Assembly: GCA_001544595.2 (NCBI GenBank)
Contig: FCOH02000012.1
Location: 1 to 64,000 of the forward strand
Length of the DNA: 64,000 bases
Source: Caballeronia peredens
Lineage (GTDB): Bacteria; Pseudomonadota; Gammaproteobacteria; Burkholderiales; Burkholderiaceae
Reading direction: 5' to 3'
Shown here: one piece after another, positions 24,843 to 33,545 of the stretch
Numbering within the stretch: position 1 is the stretch's first letter
Layout of the letters: the number at the start of each line of letters is the position of its first letter
Translations under genes and position numbers: made by a program
The notes under the pieces: generated by a model
What the model was told of the DNA's origin: nothing
The model's input: the letters and a program-made list of their open reading frames with translations, nothing else
Database searches by the model: none

Positions 24843-26459
24843 TCAATGCTCCATGTTGTCTTCGGGCGCTGTCGCGCCCGGCGCCCTCGCATCCGGCGCA
24901 ATCGGCTCGTGCAGGATCGCTTCGCGCTTCGCGTAACCGGCGAACGCCGCGGCGAGCAGCGCGTCCTGCGTCCAGTTCGCGCGCTCGAACATGCCCGTCA
25001 TGCGTCCGGCCGACATCACACCGATCCGGTCGCAGATCAGCATCAGCTCGCGCAAGTCGCTCGACACCACGACGAGCGCGCGTCCTTCGCGGGCGAGCGC
25101 GCCCATCAGCCCGTAGATGTCGAACTTCGCGCCGACGTCGATGCCGCGCGTCGGTTCGTCGAACAGCAGCACGGAGCAGTCGCGCGCGAGCCATCGGCCG
25201 ATCACGACCTTCTGCTGATTGCCGCCCGACAACTCCGACACGGCCTGCGCCGGCCCCGACGTGCGGATGCGCATCGCCTCGATCTGCCGTTGCGCGAGCG
25301 CCGCTTCCCGGTGCGCGTCGACCACGCCGTGACGCGCCACCGCGCTCAGGTTGCCCAGTGAAACGTTCGCGGCGATGGGCAGGCTGAGCAGCAGACCCTC
25401 GCCCTTGCGATCCTCCGTGATGAGCGCGATGCCTTCGTTCACTGCATCCGCGGGCGACTGCACCGTCACGCGGCGCAGCGGCCGCCCGTCGCGCGCCACC
25501 GACACCGTGCCGGCATCCGCGCGATCCGCGCCGTAGATGAGACGCATCAGTTCCGTGCGGCCCGCGCCGATCAGTCCGCTCACGCCGAAAATCTCGCCCG
25601 CGCGCACTTCGAACGACACGTCGCGCACGACCGGCGCGCGCGTCATGCCTTCCACTTTCAGCGCGACGTCGCCTATGCGGCGCTCGCCCAGATCGATGCG
25701 CTCGCCGATCTCGCGTCCGACCATCAGCGTGACGAGCCGATCGCTCGTGAGTTCGTCCATCCGGCCGATATGCACGAGGCGTCCGTCGCGCAACACTGCC
25801 GCACGTTCGGCGATGCGCCGCAATTCCTCGAGCCGGTGCGAGATATAGACCAGCGCCACGCCGCGCGCCTTCAGCCGCTCGACCTGCTCGAACAGCAGGT
25901 CGACTTCGCGCGCTGTGAGCATCGCGGTCGGCTCGTCGAGAATCAGCACGCGGCAATCGCCGATCAGATTGCGCGCGATTTCCACCATCTGCTGATGCCC
26001 GATGCCGAGACTGCCGACGAGGGTGTCCGGGTCGATCGCATCGAGCCCGACCTGCGCCATCGCGTGACGCGCGTCTTCGGCGAGCCGCCTGCGGTCGATC
26101 CAGCCGAGCGGGCCCAGCGCGCCCGAGCGCGGCAGGCGGTTCAAGAACAGATTTTCCGCCACCGATAAAGTGGGCAGCAGGTTCAGCTCCTGCATCACCA
26201 TGCGCACGCCGAGCGCCTCGGCGTCCGAGCGGCTGCGCGGCGCATAGGGCTGGCCCGCGAGCGTCATCGTGCCCGTGGTCGGATCCGTGAGCCCGCCGAT
26301 GATCTTCGACAGCGTGCTCTTGCCCGCGCCGTTCTCGCCGGTGAGCGCGAGCGCTTCGCCGGGCACGAGTCCGAGCGACACGTCCGCCAGCACCGGCTCG
26401 ACATATGTCTTGCCGATGCCCGTCACCGTCAGCACGTCTGCATCGTTCGATCCGGTCAT
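24843..26459 (-). CDS. rbsA: Ribose-type ABC transporter ATP-binding protein
   Basis: A 538-residue protein with two fused ABC domains, typical of sugar importers. Domain 1 has Walker A TGENGAGKSTLSK, signature-like SLGIGHQQM and Walker B CRVLILDEPT. Domain 2 has a degenerate P-loop (GLIGAGRTEL), signature ELSGGNQQK and Walker B SVLLFDEPTRGIDVG. Degeneration of the second P-loop is normal in RbsA/MglA. I chose the ATG at 26459 (MTGSNDAD). A TTG 12 nt upstream is possible but has no better ribosome site. The C-terminal tail after about 515 is Pro/Ala-rich. Confidence 0.94.
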   Translation of the reverse strand: MTGSNDADVLTVTGIGKTYVEPVLADVSLGLVPGEALALTGENGAGKSTLSKIIGGLTDPTTGTMTLAGQPYAPRSRSDAEALGVRMVMQELNLLPTLSVAENLFLNRLPRSGALGPLGWIDRRRLAEDARHAMAQVGLDAIDPDTLVGSLGIGHQQMVEIARNLIGDCRVLILDEPTAMLTAREVDLLFEQVERLKARGVALVYISHRLEELRRIAERAAVLRDGRLVHIGRMDELTSDRLVTLMVGREIGERIDLGERRIGDVALKVEGMTRAPVVRDVSFEVRAGEIFGVSGLIGAGRTELMRLIYGADRADAGTVSVARDGRPLRRVTVQSPADAVNEGIALITEDRKGEGLLLSLPIAANVSLGNLSAVARHGVVDAHREAALAQRQIEAMRIRTSGPAQAVSELSGGNQQKVVIGRWLARDCSVLLFDEPTRGIDVGAKFDIYGLMGALAREGRALVVVSSDLRELMLICDRIGVMSAGRMTGMFERANWTQDALLAAAFAGYAKREAILHEPIAPDARAPGATAPEDNMEH

Positions 26460-26608
26460 GAGGTGCTTCAAATCTCGCTGTACATCCTCGCTGGTGATCC
26501 TTGCGCGGCTTCGGCAGACGCCCGGCGCGAAGCGTCGCGCCGCCTGCCTTCCGCGCTCGTCAGCGTTTTATCGGCACGCCGGCCGCAAACTTGAGGTCTG
26601 ATTCGTCA

Positions 26609-26648
26609 CGCGAGGCAGCGCACGGCACACGCCGCCCGCCGCCTCGCG
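26609..26648. other. Hairpin between rbsB and rbsA
   Basis: CGCGAGGC (26609-26616) pairs with GCCTCGCG (26641-26648) around a GC-rich 24-nt loop that can fold further. There is no T run on the minus strand, so it is not a classical terminator. Hairpins at this position often stabilise the upstream binding-protein mRNA and give it higher expression than the ATPase and permease. Confidence 0.4.
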
Positions 26649-26654
26649 ACGCGC

Positions 26655-27617
26655 TTACTTCGTCACGAGATCGACAGGCGTTTCCACGACCTGCGAAAGC
26701 TCCGACTGCTTCTTGTGGCCGGAAATCGCCTTCAGCGCGACGTCGATGCCGAACACGGCCTGCTTCGCGGCGTACTGGTCGGCGGTCGCGAGCACGCGGC
26801 CGTCCTTGAGCATCGGCTTGATCGCGCCGATGTTGTCGAAGCCGACCACCTGCACCTTGCCCGCCTTGCCGGCCGCGCGAATCGCCGACACGGCGCCGAT
26901 CGCCATGTTGTCGTTGTCGCACAGCAGCGCCTTCACGGTCGGGTTCGCGTTCAGAATCTGGGACGCGACCGCATTGCCCTTGTCGATTTCCCATTCGCCC
27001 GACTGCAGCGCGACCACCTTCATGCCGCCCGCGTCCATCGCGTCCTTGAAGCCCGCGCTGCGCGCCTGCGAGTTCGTGGTGGTCGTGACGCCCTCGATGA
27101 TCGCGACGTCGTCACCCTTCTTCAGACGCTGGGCGAGATAGTCGCCGACCTTCTTCGCGCCCTTGCGGTTGTCCGGCCCCACGAACGGCACGTTCAGGTC
27201 TTTCGACTTGAGCACGTCCGGATCGAGCCGGTTGTCGATATTCACGACGATGATGCCTGCGTCCGCCGCCTTCTTGATCACCGGCACGAGCGCCTTGGAA
27301 TCGGCGGGCGCGATGACGAGCGCGTCGACCTTCGAGACGATCATCTGCTCGACGATGCGGATCTGCGCGGCGGTATCGGTTTCGTCCTTGATGCCGTTGG
27401 TGATCAGGTCGAACTGGCCGGCGTTGTGCGCCTGATAGTCCTTCGCGCCGTTTTCCATCGTCAGGAAGAACTCGTTGGCGAGCGACTTCATGACGAGCGC
27501 GACCTTCGGCTTGCCCGCCGTCTGCGCGAACGCGGATGTCGAGGCGAACGGCAATGCGGTGCAGGCGGCGAGCGCGACGGCGGCCGAAAGGACGCGTCGG
27601 CGGATGTTTCGGTTCAT
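26655..27617 (-). CDS. rbsB: Ribose-type periplasmic substrate-binding protein
   Basis: A 320-residue periplasmic binding protein of the type-1 sugar family. The signal peptide is RRVLSAAVALAACTALPFAS followed by FAQTAGKPKV. The mature part shows VALVMKSLANEFFLTMENGA, a FDLITNGIKDET segment, ALVIAPADSKALVPVI and VVGFDNIGAIKPMLKDGRV. It delivers sugar to RbsC/RbsA and could also serve as a chemotaxis ligand carrier. It is the first gene of the operon with a roughly 195-nt leader from the proposed promoter at 27818-27846. Confidence 0.94.
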   Translation of the reverse strand: MNRNIRRRVLSAAVALAACTALPFASTSAFAQTAGKPKVALVMKSLANEFFLTMENGAKDYQAHNAGQFDLITNGIKDETDTAAQIRIVEQMIVSKVDALVIAPADSKALVPVIKKAADAGIIVVNIDNRLDPDVLKSKDLNVPFVGPDNRKGAKKVGDYLAQRLKKGDDVAIIEGVTTTTNSQARSAGFKDAMDAGGMKVVALQSGEWEIDKGNAVASQILNANPTVKALLCDNDNMAIGAVSAIRAAGKAGKVQVVGFDNIGAIKPMLKDGRVLATADQYAAKQAVFGIDVALKAISGHKKQSELSQVVETPVDLVTK

Positions 27618-28022
27618 GCGGATCTCCAGTGCTTTCGTTTTGGTTTGTCTGGTCCTGCGTGCTGCAGTGAACGCGAGCGTGGCGTTTCGATCCGTCCGGG
27701 CGAGTGGCTGAAACGAGCGCGGGCGCCCTGTCGCGTCTGCGCATCGTCCATTGAGTTTCGTGTGCCGAATGGCTTCGCACGCCCTCGCCGCGCGGTTCCA
27801 ACGTTTGCTCGCCGTCGATTCTCGTTGGTGAGGCGCACGAGGTCAATCGGGCTTACGTGTAGAACGTGCGCAAGCATGCCGTCGCGCGGCGTCGACCGCC
27901 TCGTTCGCTGGATTTGCGCAGCTAATTTCAGCGCGAAAGATTCGCTCTTTTCCGCCGAGCGGCGTGCTAGACGATGGCGGACCCGGACGGGCCGATGACT
28001 TTCTGAGGGACACCAAAAGCCG
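27618..28022. other. Upstream region of the rbs operon
   Basis: About 405 bp with no credible gene. It contains the proposed rbs promoter and operator (annotated separately). It also contains an imperfect inverted repeat AGCGCGAA-AGA-TTCGCTCT (27930-27948, 7/8 arms) further upstream that might be an additional regulator site. Confidence 0.5.
27798..27846 (-). promoter_or_regulatory. Proposed rbsB promoter with LacI-type operator
   Basis: On the minus strand a -35 TTGACC (27841-27846) and -10 GAGAAT (27818-27823) are separated by 17 bp, which places the start near 27811. Just downstream, CAAACGTTGG (27798-27807) is an imperfect palindrome with a central CG and AACGTT core, the layout favoured by LacI/GalR-family repressors. 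RbsR bound there would block initiation. This is visual inference. Confidence 0.4.
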
Positions 28023-28304
28023 TCAAAGGTCTTCGACGGACTGGCCTTCCACTTTGTTGTCGATGATTTCGCGCGCGTAGTCGATGCCCGCGCGCGTGGC
28101 GTCGATCGGACTGTCGAACGGTTCCTGGTCGGGCACGCCGAACATGACCGAGCGGCCGCTGTCGCCGTGCGCGCTGCGGGCGATCGTCACGACGATATCG
28201 AAGTGGCGCGGGCCGTCGTCCGGGTCGTCGCGCTCCTTGGCGCGCCGCAATGCCTGCACCTTGATCTCGAAGCCCTTGTAGTGGTCGGACAGCGGCGTGG
28301 ACAT
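28023..28304 (-). CDS. Small conserved-looking hypothetical protein
   Basis: A 93-residue acidic cytoplasmic protein that I do not recognise with confidence. It starts MSTPLSDHYKGFEIKVQALR, has an alternating pattern compatible with a small alpha/beta domain (FDIVVTIAR, then DATRAGIDYAREIIDNKVEG), and has no signal peptide or membrane segment. The ribosome site AAGGAG lies 7 nt before the ATG, which supports real translation. It stands alone between the rbs operon and psiF. The pattern resembles small orphan proteins common in Burkholderia, but no function can be given. Confidence 0.7.
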   Translation of the reverse strand: MSTPLSDHYKGFEIKVQALRRAKERDDPDDGPRHFDIVVTIARSAHGDSGRSVMFGVPDQEPFDSPIDATRAGIDYAREIIDNKVEGQSVEDL

Positions 28305-28593
28305 GGAGCGTCTCCTTTTCGTTGGACCTGCATCGGACGATGATACGTCGGCTCTCTGACGCGTGCGTGTCGCGCGTACGGCGCGTGTTCTTCGCGCGAA
28401 CGCTTACGATCAGGCGCGCTCAAGCCGTCGATGAAAGCATCGTGCAAGCACCATTCCCGCGCCTCCCGATTTCACCCTATCCCGCACACCGTTCATATTG
28501 GGTTTGCCATAATGCGCCGGCGGCTACTCGTTTCGTGCCGCGATTCAAACGCGCTGTCGAAGAACAACCGTCAATCAGATCAGGGAGCGTCAC
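28305..28593. promoter_or_regulatory. Divergent gap between the small hypothetical gene and psiF
   Basis: A 289-bp gap that must contain promoters for both divergent genes. I could not identify a specific -35/-10 pair. The region near 28470-28520 is the least GC-rich and is the most likely psiF promoter area. Confidence 0.25.
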
Positions 28594-28890
28594 ATGAAAA
28601 TTCTAGCCACCGCACTCGTCGCCGCACTCAGCCTGACGTTTGGCGCGAACGCAGCATTCGCCGCCAACAGTCAGCAAAGCAAGATGACTGATTGCAACAA
28701 GCAGGCGGGCGACAAGAAAGGCGACGACCGTAAGGCGTTCATGAAGAGTTGTCTGTCGGCGGCGCCGGCTGCCGCATCCGCGCCGATGACGCAGCAGCAG
28801 AAAATGACCGCCTGCAATCAGCAGGCGACCGACAAGAAAGGCGATGATCGCAAGGCGTTCATGAAGAGCTGTCTCAGCAACAAGGGCTGA
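28594..28890 (+). CDS. psiF: PsiF repeat protein (periplasmic)
   Basis: A 98-residue secreted protein. Signal peptide ILATALVAALSLTFGANAAFA is followed by two PsiF repeats that share CNxQAxDKKGDDRKAFMKSCLS (about residues 34-54 and 74-94). Each repeat has two cysteines that could form a disulfide. The two repeats are also a direct DNA repeat, 28681-28755 and 28801-28875, with an offset of exactly 120 bp. PsiF is phosphate-starvation inducible in E. coli, and no biochemical role is known. No Pho box was identified by eye. The start ATG follows AGGGAGCGTCAC. Confidence 0.92.
   Translation: MKILATALVAALSLTFGANAAFAANSQQSKMTDCNKQAGDKKGDDRKAFMKSCLSAAPAAASAPMTQQQKMTACNQQATDKKGDDRKAFMKSCLSNKG
28681..28875 (+). 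repeat. Internal direct repeat encoding two PsiF units (120-bp offset)
   Basis: Segments 28681-28755 and 28801-28875 align without gaps and differ mostly at third codon positions. The longest identical run includes GACAAGAAAGGCGA. It reflects an internal duplication of a 25-residue module within psiF. Confidence 0.8.
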
Positions 28891-29122
28891 TTCCGCCCGA
28901 CCTCGCGCGCCGTGCCATTCGGTGCGGCGTGCGCCGGTCGATCGCGTATTACCAAATTACGCTGCCTGCTCGCCGTTATTGCACTGCACCCAAGCTTTCG
29001 ATTCGCACCGTCGTCTTTTTCTCATAAGATGGCGCGAAGGCGGCCCCCTCACGAATACAAGAAATACGCCATCGGCCGCCGCGGTTTCGAGCGAAGTTAG
29101 AAGCTTCGCATGGAGGCATTGG

Positions 29123-29605
29123 ATGGCATGGAGACATAAGAACCGCTGGTTCAGGCGGTGGCTCGTGGTGATCACGTTCTGGTTCGTGCCGGTGCTGATC
29201 GTCGCGGTGAATGAAGTGCGCGAAGAGATGGCGTACAACAAGGTCGATCTCCGGAAGTCGCTCTCGACCTGGGAACTGACCGACCCGCAACGCGCCGCCG
29301 GCGTCGCGACGCGCTGCCATGGCGCACCCGACGAAGCGCGCGCAGCCGGCTGTCCCGCCGAAGTCCTCGCGGCGAATGCGGCCAGGCATCAGGAAGCACT
29401 CGACGAATATGCGCATCGCAAGGCGACGCTCGCGGACTATCTGTGGCACGCCTTCGTCGGCTATTGGATCGTGCCGGCTGCCTTCCTCCTCGTGCTCGGC
29501 ATTTTGATCGGCGGAATCAGGCGCGCGCTGAGGCGCCCGCAGCATGCAACATCCGCCACGCAAACCACGGCGCCCGGCGAAGTAAAAACGACGACCCATT
29601 CCTGA
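29123..29605 (+). CDS. Two-TM membrane protein of unknown function
   Basis: A 160-residue protein I cannot assign to a named family. It has a cytoplasmic basic start (MAWRHKNRWFRRW), a first membrane helix (about 13-31, LVVITFWFVPVLIVAV), an external or periplasmic helical region of about 90 residues with two Cys (CHGAP and AGCPAE), a second helix (about 112-133, FVGYWIVPAAFLLVLGILIGG), and a basic Thr-rich tail. GGAGG 6 nt before the ATG at 29123 decides this start. The longer open frame to 28922 has no ribosome site. It follows psiF by 232 bp on the same strand. Confidence 0.72.
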   Translation: MAWRHKNRWFRRWLVVITFWFVPVLIVAVNEVREEMAYNKVDLRKSLSTWELTDPQRAAGVATRCHGAPDEARAAGCPAEVLAANAARHQEALDEYAHRKATLADYLWHAFVGYWIVPAAFLLVLGILIGGIRRALRRPQHATSATQTTAPGEVKTTTHS

Positions 29606-30007
29606 TTGCCGGCCGGGTACGGTCGTTGCTACATGCTGTTGCGGTTTTGTCGTAGTCGCCGGACGGTCTGTCACGAAAATTATGCTTGCCTGACAGAAGC
29701 CGTTCGGGCGAAAAAGCCGAGGCCGGATGAATGGGTCGAACCTTCGTCCAACCCGAAATCATCTGCGCAATTTAAACGAAAGTTTTATGTAATTTACCGT
29801 ACCAATGGCGCTTTTAGGGCCTGATTCGGAGTAAGCTAGAAAGTCAAGTTCTCTGCTCCCCGAATGGTGCGGCGCCTGAAAACCTTTGCGTGACAAGGCT
29901 TTGAGCGCATGGTTGAGGCTGGCCTTTGTGTATTGCTGTGCTATAACTTGGCGTGCCTCACCCTCCCGCTCTATGGGGTTTCCTAAATTCCACGATGGAG
30001 AAAAATG
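29606..30007. other. Lower-GC gap with a start-less open frame on the minus strand
   Basis: About 400 bp that are visibly less GC-rich than neighbouring DNA, especially 29755-29990. On the minus strand a frame of roughly 75 codons from about 29985 to 29759 stays open (with QVIAQQYTKASLNHALKALS and later SESGPKSAIG) but has no start codon or ribosome site. It could be a gene remnant or chance. The promoter of the SYLF gene must lie in the right part; TATAAC at 29942-29947 is a possible -10. Confidence 0.4.
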
Positions 30008-30598
30008 ATGCAAAGACGAAACTTCATGCTCAAGTCGACCGCTGTTCTCGCGCTCGGAGGCCTCGCGCTTGCCGGCTGCACCGCGAACAAGAACTCCGGC
30101 TCGGAAGCGGCTGCGGGCGCCGCCGATGACCGTCGTTCGATCGACGCCGACGTCGACAGCACCATTCAGCGTCTGTACGCCACCGTTTCCGGTTCGCGCG
30201 AGCTGGTTGCGAAGTCGCGCGGCATTCTGGTGTTCCCGTCGGTGATCCAGGCGGGCTTCATCGTCGGCGCGCAATACGGCAAGGGCTCGTTGCGGGTGGG
30301 CGGCAGCACGGTCGGCTACTACAGCACCACGTCCGGTTCGTTCGGCCTGCAGGCCGGCGCGCAATCGAAGGCGCTGATCTTCCTGTTCATGACGCAGGAC
30401 GCGCTCGACAAATTCCGCAATTCGGACGGCTGGTCGGCAGGTGCGGACGCATCCGTGGCGCTCGTCAAGATGGGCGCGAACGGTGCGATCGACACGACCA
30501 CCGCAACGAAGCCGGTCGAGGCGATCGTGCTGACGAACGCCGGCCTGATGGCCGATGTCTCGCTTCAGGGCACGAAGGTGTCGCGCGTCAAGTACTGA
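30008..30598 (+). CDS. SYLF/Ysc84-domain lipoprotein
   Basis: A 196-residue predicted lipoprotein. The signal peptide (RRNFMLKSTAVLALGGLALA) ends in lipobox LAGC with Cys24. The rest is a SYLF/Ysc84 domain with typical stretches SRGILVFPSVIQAGFIVGAQ, GYYSTTSGSFGLQAGAQ and a final ALVKMGANGAID region. SYLF domains bind lipids, notably phosphoinositides in eukaryotes. In bacteria they are found on exported lipoproteins of unknown role. Two ATG codons are in tandem at 30005 and 30008, and the GGAG at 29997-30000 is better spaced for the second. A strong terminator follows, so it is a single-gene unit. Confidence 0.9.
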   Translation: MQRRNFMLKSTAVLALGGLALAGCTANKNSGSEAAAGAADDRRSIDADVDSTIQRLYATVSGSRELVAKSRGILVFPSVIQAGFIVGAQYGKGSLRVGGSTVGYYSTTSGSFGLQAGAQSKALIFLFMTQDALDKFRNSDGWSAGADASVALVKMGANGAIDTTTATKPVEAIVLTNAGLMADVSLQGTKVSRVKY

Positions 30599-30641
30599 GC
30601 GGGCAACAGCGCGCGAGTCTTCCGCGCTGAGGTTACGCAAT

Positions 30642-30689
30642 GACCGCCGTGTGGTGCGATCTTCGGATCGCGCCACACGGCGGTCTTTT
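30642..30689 (+). terminator. Strong terminator with UUCG loop
   Basis: A 19-bp stem (30642-30660 with 30667-30685, one G-U pair) is closed by the exceptionally stable C(UUCG)G loop and followed by TTTT. It lies 43 bp after the SYLF gene stop. On the minus strand there is no T tract. Confidence 0.92.
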
Positions 30690-30726
30690 GCTTTCAGCCG
30701 ATGCCAGACGTCAGATTGTCGGGTCG

Positions 30727-31797
30727 TCAGGTCGTCGATGCGCGATCGATCAGCTTGAAGCGTGCGCGTTTCTGCGCGCGCACGACCGCCTGATAGGCAT
30801 CGAGATACTGCCGCGCCATGCGGTGCGAGGTGAAGCGCTCTTCGAAGCGCTTGCGCACACCTGCGCGCGGCAGCGTATGCAGTCGGTTCACCGCGGCCAC
30901 TGCGCCGATTTCGTCTTCGACGATAAAGCCCGACACGCCTTCATCCACCACTTCCGGCACCGCGCCGCGATTGAACGCGATCACCGGCGTGCCGCATGCC
31001 ATCGCCTCGATCATCACGAGGCCGAAGGGCTCCGGCCAGTCGATCGGAAACAGCAGCGCGTGCGCGCCCGAAAGGAACTCGGCCTTCTGGCTGTCGTTGA
31101 TCTCGCCGACATATTCCACGTACGGCAGTTCGAGCAGCGGCGCGATCTCGCGTTCGAAGTATTCGTGATCGGCGGCATCGACCTTGGCGGCGATCCTGAT
31201 CGGCAGGCCGCATCTTCCCGCGATGCGGATCGCCGTATCGACGCGCTTTTCCGGCGAGATGCGTCCGAGAAACGCCAGATACTTCTGCTCCACCGGCTGC
31301 GGCGTATAGAGCGTTTCGGGCAGCCCGTGATAGACCGTCGTGACCCACTTGGCCTGCGGCAGCGGATGCCGTTGCGAATCGGAAATGGAAATGACCGGCG
31401 CCGTATTGAACGTGTCGAAGACCGGCTGCTGCTCGGGCAGATCGAGACGGCCGTGCAGTGTCGTGACGAACGGCGTGTCCTGACGCTTGAATAGCGAGAA
31501 CGAGTAGTAGTCCATGTGGAAGTGCAGGACATCGAACTCTTCGGCGCGACGCCGCACCATTTCCATCAACAGCATATGAGGCGCGATACGGTCGCGGATG
31601 GCCGGGTCGAGGCGCAACGCGCGCGGCCACACCGGCTCCAGATTGGCCTTGGTCTGCGAGTCGCCGGTGGCGAACAGCGTGACTTCATGACCTTGCTCGA
31701 CGAGCGCTTCAGTGAGATAGGACACGACCCGCTCCGTCCCGCCATAGAGCTTCGGCGGCACCGATTCGGTGAGCGGGGCAATCTGCGCAATTCTCAT
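30727..31797 (-). CDS. Glycosyltransferase family 4 protein
   Basis: A 356-residue GT-B fold enzyme. The N-terminal acceptor domain opens MRIAQIAPLTESVPPKLYGG, a Gly-rich start shared with GT4 members that act on glycogen, trehalose or cell-surface glycans. The C-terminal nucleotide-sugar domain has FLGRISPEKRVDTAIRIAG, and the GT4 EX7E-like segment is PEPFGLVMIEAMACGTPVIA. It lies upstream of nothing on its own strand but is followed on the right by otsA (same strand, 272 bp upstream of its start). A joint role in osmotic or desiccation protection is inference. The acceptor is unknown. Confidence 0.9.
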   Translation of the reverse strand: MRIAQIAPLTESVPPKLYGGTERVVSYLTEALVEQGHEVTLFATGDSQTKANLEPVWPRALRLDPAIRDRIAPHMLLMEMVRRRAEEFDVLHFHMDYYSFSLFKRQDTPFVTTLHGRLDLPEQQPVFDTFNTAPVISISDSQRHPLPQAKWVTTVYHGLPETLYTPQPVEQKYLAFLGRISPEKRVDTAIRIAGRCGLPIRIAAKVDAADHEYFEREIAPLLELPYVEYVGEINDSQKAEFLSGAHALLFPIDWPEPFGLVMIEAMACGTPVIAFNRGAVPEVVDEGVSGFIVEDEIGAVAAVNRLHTLPRAGVRKRFEERFTSHRMARQYLDAYQAVVRAQKRARFKLIDRASTT

Positions 31798-32069
31798 CGT
31801 TCTCGTCTCCATGCGGTATTCGGCTGCGGCGCGAGACAGGCCGTCGCGCGGCGAGCATCGAGTATGACAGCGGGCCTCGAGCGTGGACAACGAGGTTTGC
31901 CCTTACGCGTTTTCCTTGCGAGGCTGCTCGTTGCGTGCCGCGCGCGATGCCCGAGCCACACGACGAATTCATTATCGAGTGAGAACGGCGGCGATGAAGC
32001 GCCTGCTTGCACTTTCATCGCTCTGTTACAGGCCGGAAACAATCGTTTCGGGCGGCGGTTACGTGCGCG
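31798..32069. other. otsA to glycosyltransferase gap
   Basis: A 272-bp gap between two same-strand genes. I see no gene, clear terminator or promoter in it. The gap is long enough for the glycosyltransferase to have its own promoter. Confidence 0.3.
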
Positions 32070-33455
32070 TCAGGCCTTCGCGTCGCCGCGCAGATCCGCG
32101 AGAAAGTCGTCGCGCCACACGCCCAGATCGTGTTTGCGCAAGGCGATCATGTTGGTTTCGTAGCGCTGCTTGCGCTCGGCGAGCGGCATGGCGAGCGCGC
32201 GCGCGATGGCCTCGCTCGTGCCGACGATATCGTGCGGATTGACCATCATCGCGCCGGTCATTTCATCGGCGGCGCCCGCGAATTGCGACAGCACGAGCAC
32301 GCCGGGATCGTCCGGATTCTGCGCCGCGACGTATTCTTTCGCGACCAGATTCATGCCGTCGCGCAGCGGCGTCACGAGCCCGACCTGCGACTCGCGGAAC
32401 AGCGACATCAGCTTCCAGCGGTCGTAGCGCTGGTTCAGGTAACGGATCGGCGTGTAATCGAGGCCGGAGTAGCGTCCGTTGATGCGCCCCGCTTCGTACT
32501 CCAGGTTCTGTCGAATCTGCTGGTAGGTTTCGACGTCCGAGCGCGTCGGCGGGGCGATCTGCACGAGCGTGACATTGCCGCGCCATTCCGCCGATTTCTC
32601 CAGAAAATGCTCGAACGCGCGAAAGCGCTCGACGAGACCCTTCGAGTAATCGAGCCGGTCCACGCTCATGATGAGCTTGCGCCCTTCGAGACTCTGCTTG
32701 AGGTCCATCACGTCCTGACGCGCCTCGCCGCGCTCGGCCTGTTCGGCGATTTCATCGGGAAACACGCCGATGCGATACACGTTCGTCTTGAGCTTGCGGC
32801 CGAAGGCTTCGACCTGGCCGTCCGGCGTCGCCGTGCCGTGCGCGTGCCGCACGATGTAATCGTGAAACGCGACGCGGTCGCGTTCGGTCTGAAAGCCCAC
32901 GACGTCATAGCAGCACAGCGACTTGACCAGTTCCTCGTGCGGCGGAATGTTCAAGAGAATCTGCGGCGACGGAAACGGGATGTGCAAAAAGAACCCGATG
33001 CGATTCTTGATGCCCGCCGAGCGCAACGCTTCGGCGAACGGAATCAGGTGATAGTCGTGAACCCAGATGATGTCGTCGGGTTCGAGCAGCTTGATCAGCT
33101 TGTGCGCGAGCCACGCGTTCACGCGCCGGTAGCCGGCGTATTCGTCGCGATCGTAGACGGCGAGATCGTTGCGATAGTGAAAGACCGGCCACAGCATCGC
33201 GTTGGAAAATCCGCGGTAGTACTGGTCGTAATCCTTCTTCGGCAGGCCGACGGTCGCGAAAGTCACCGCGCCGTCCCGCTCGAGCTTCGGGCCCTGGTTC
33301 GCCACGGTCTCGCTTACCACGTCTCCGCTCCAGCCGAACCAGACGCCGCCGCTGTCCTTCAGCGCGCCGAAGACGCCGACGGCGAGCCCGCCCGCAGAGC
33401 CCTTGGTTTCGGTCGGCGTGGCGACCCGGTTGGATACGACGACGAGACGACTCAT
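32070..33455 (-). CDS. otsA: Alpha,alpha-trehalose-phosphate synthase
   Basis: A 461-residue GT20 enzyme making trehalose 6-phosphate from UDP-glucose and glucose 6-phosphate. The N-terminal motif MSRLVVVSNRVATP, the Gly-rich phosphate loop KGSAGGLAVGVFGAL, the DDIIWVHDYHLIPFAEALR segment, and the C-terminal SQFAGAADEMTGAMMVNPHD are all family hallmarks. No otsB phosphatase is fused or adjacent, so the second step is encoded elsewhere. It lies 90 bp downstream of the MscS-type channel gene on the same strand, which fits an osmotic-stress grouping. Confidence 0.96.
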   Translation of the reverse strand: MSRLVVVSNRVATPTETKGSAGGLAVGVFGALKDSGGVWFGWSGDVVSETVANQGPKLERDGAVTFATVGLPKKDYDQYYRGFSNAMLWPVFHYRNDLAVYDRDEYAGYRRVNAWLAHKLIKLLEPDDIIWVHDYHLIPFAEALRSAGIKNRIGFFLHIPFPSPQILLNIPPHEELVKSLCCYDVVGFQTERDRVAFHDYIVRHAHGTATPDGQVEAFGRKLKTNVYRIGVFPDEIAEQAERGEARQDVMDLKQSLEGRKLIMSVDRLDYSKGLVERFRAFEHFLEKSAEWRGNVTLVQIAPPTRSDVETYQQIRQNLEYEAGRINGRYSGLDYTPIRYLNQRYDRWKLMSLFRESQVGLVTPLRDGMNLVAKEYVAAQNPDDPGVLVLSQFAGAADEMTGAMMVNPHDIVGTSEAIARALAMPLAERKQRYETNMIALRKHDLGVWRDDFLADLRGDAKA

Positions 33456-33545
33456 ATGCGTTCCTTTCCTCTTCGATTGTGCGGGTTTCAGGATAACCCC
33501 GAATATATCGACCGGAAAACGCCGTCTGGGTTTCCGCGGATTCCG

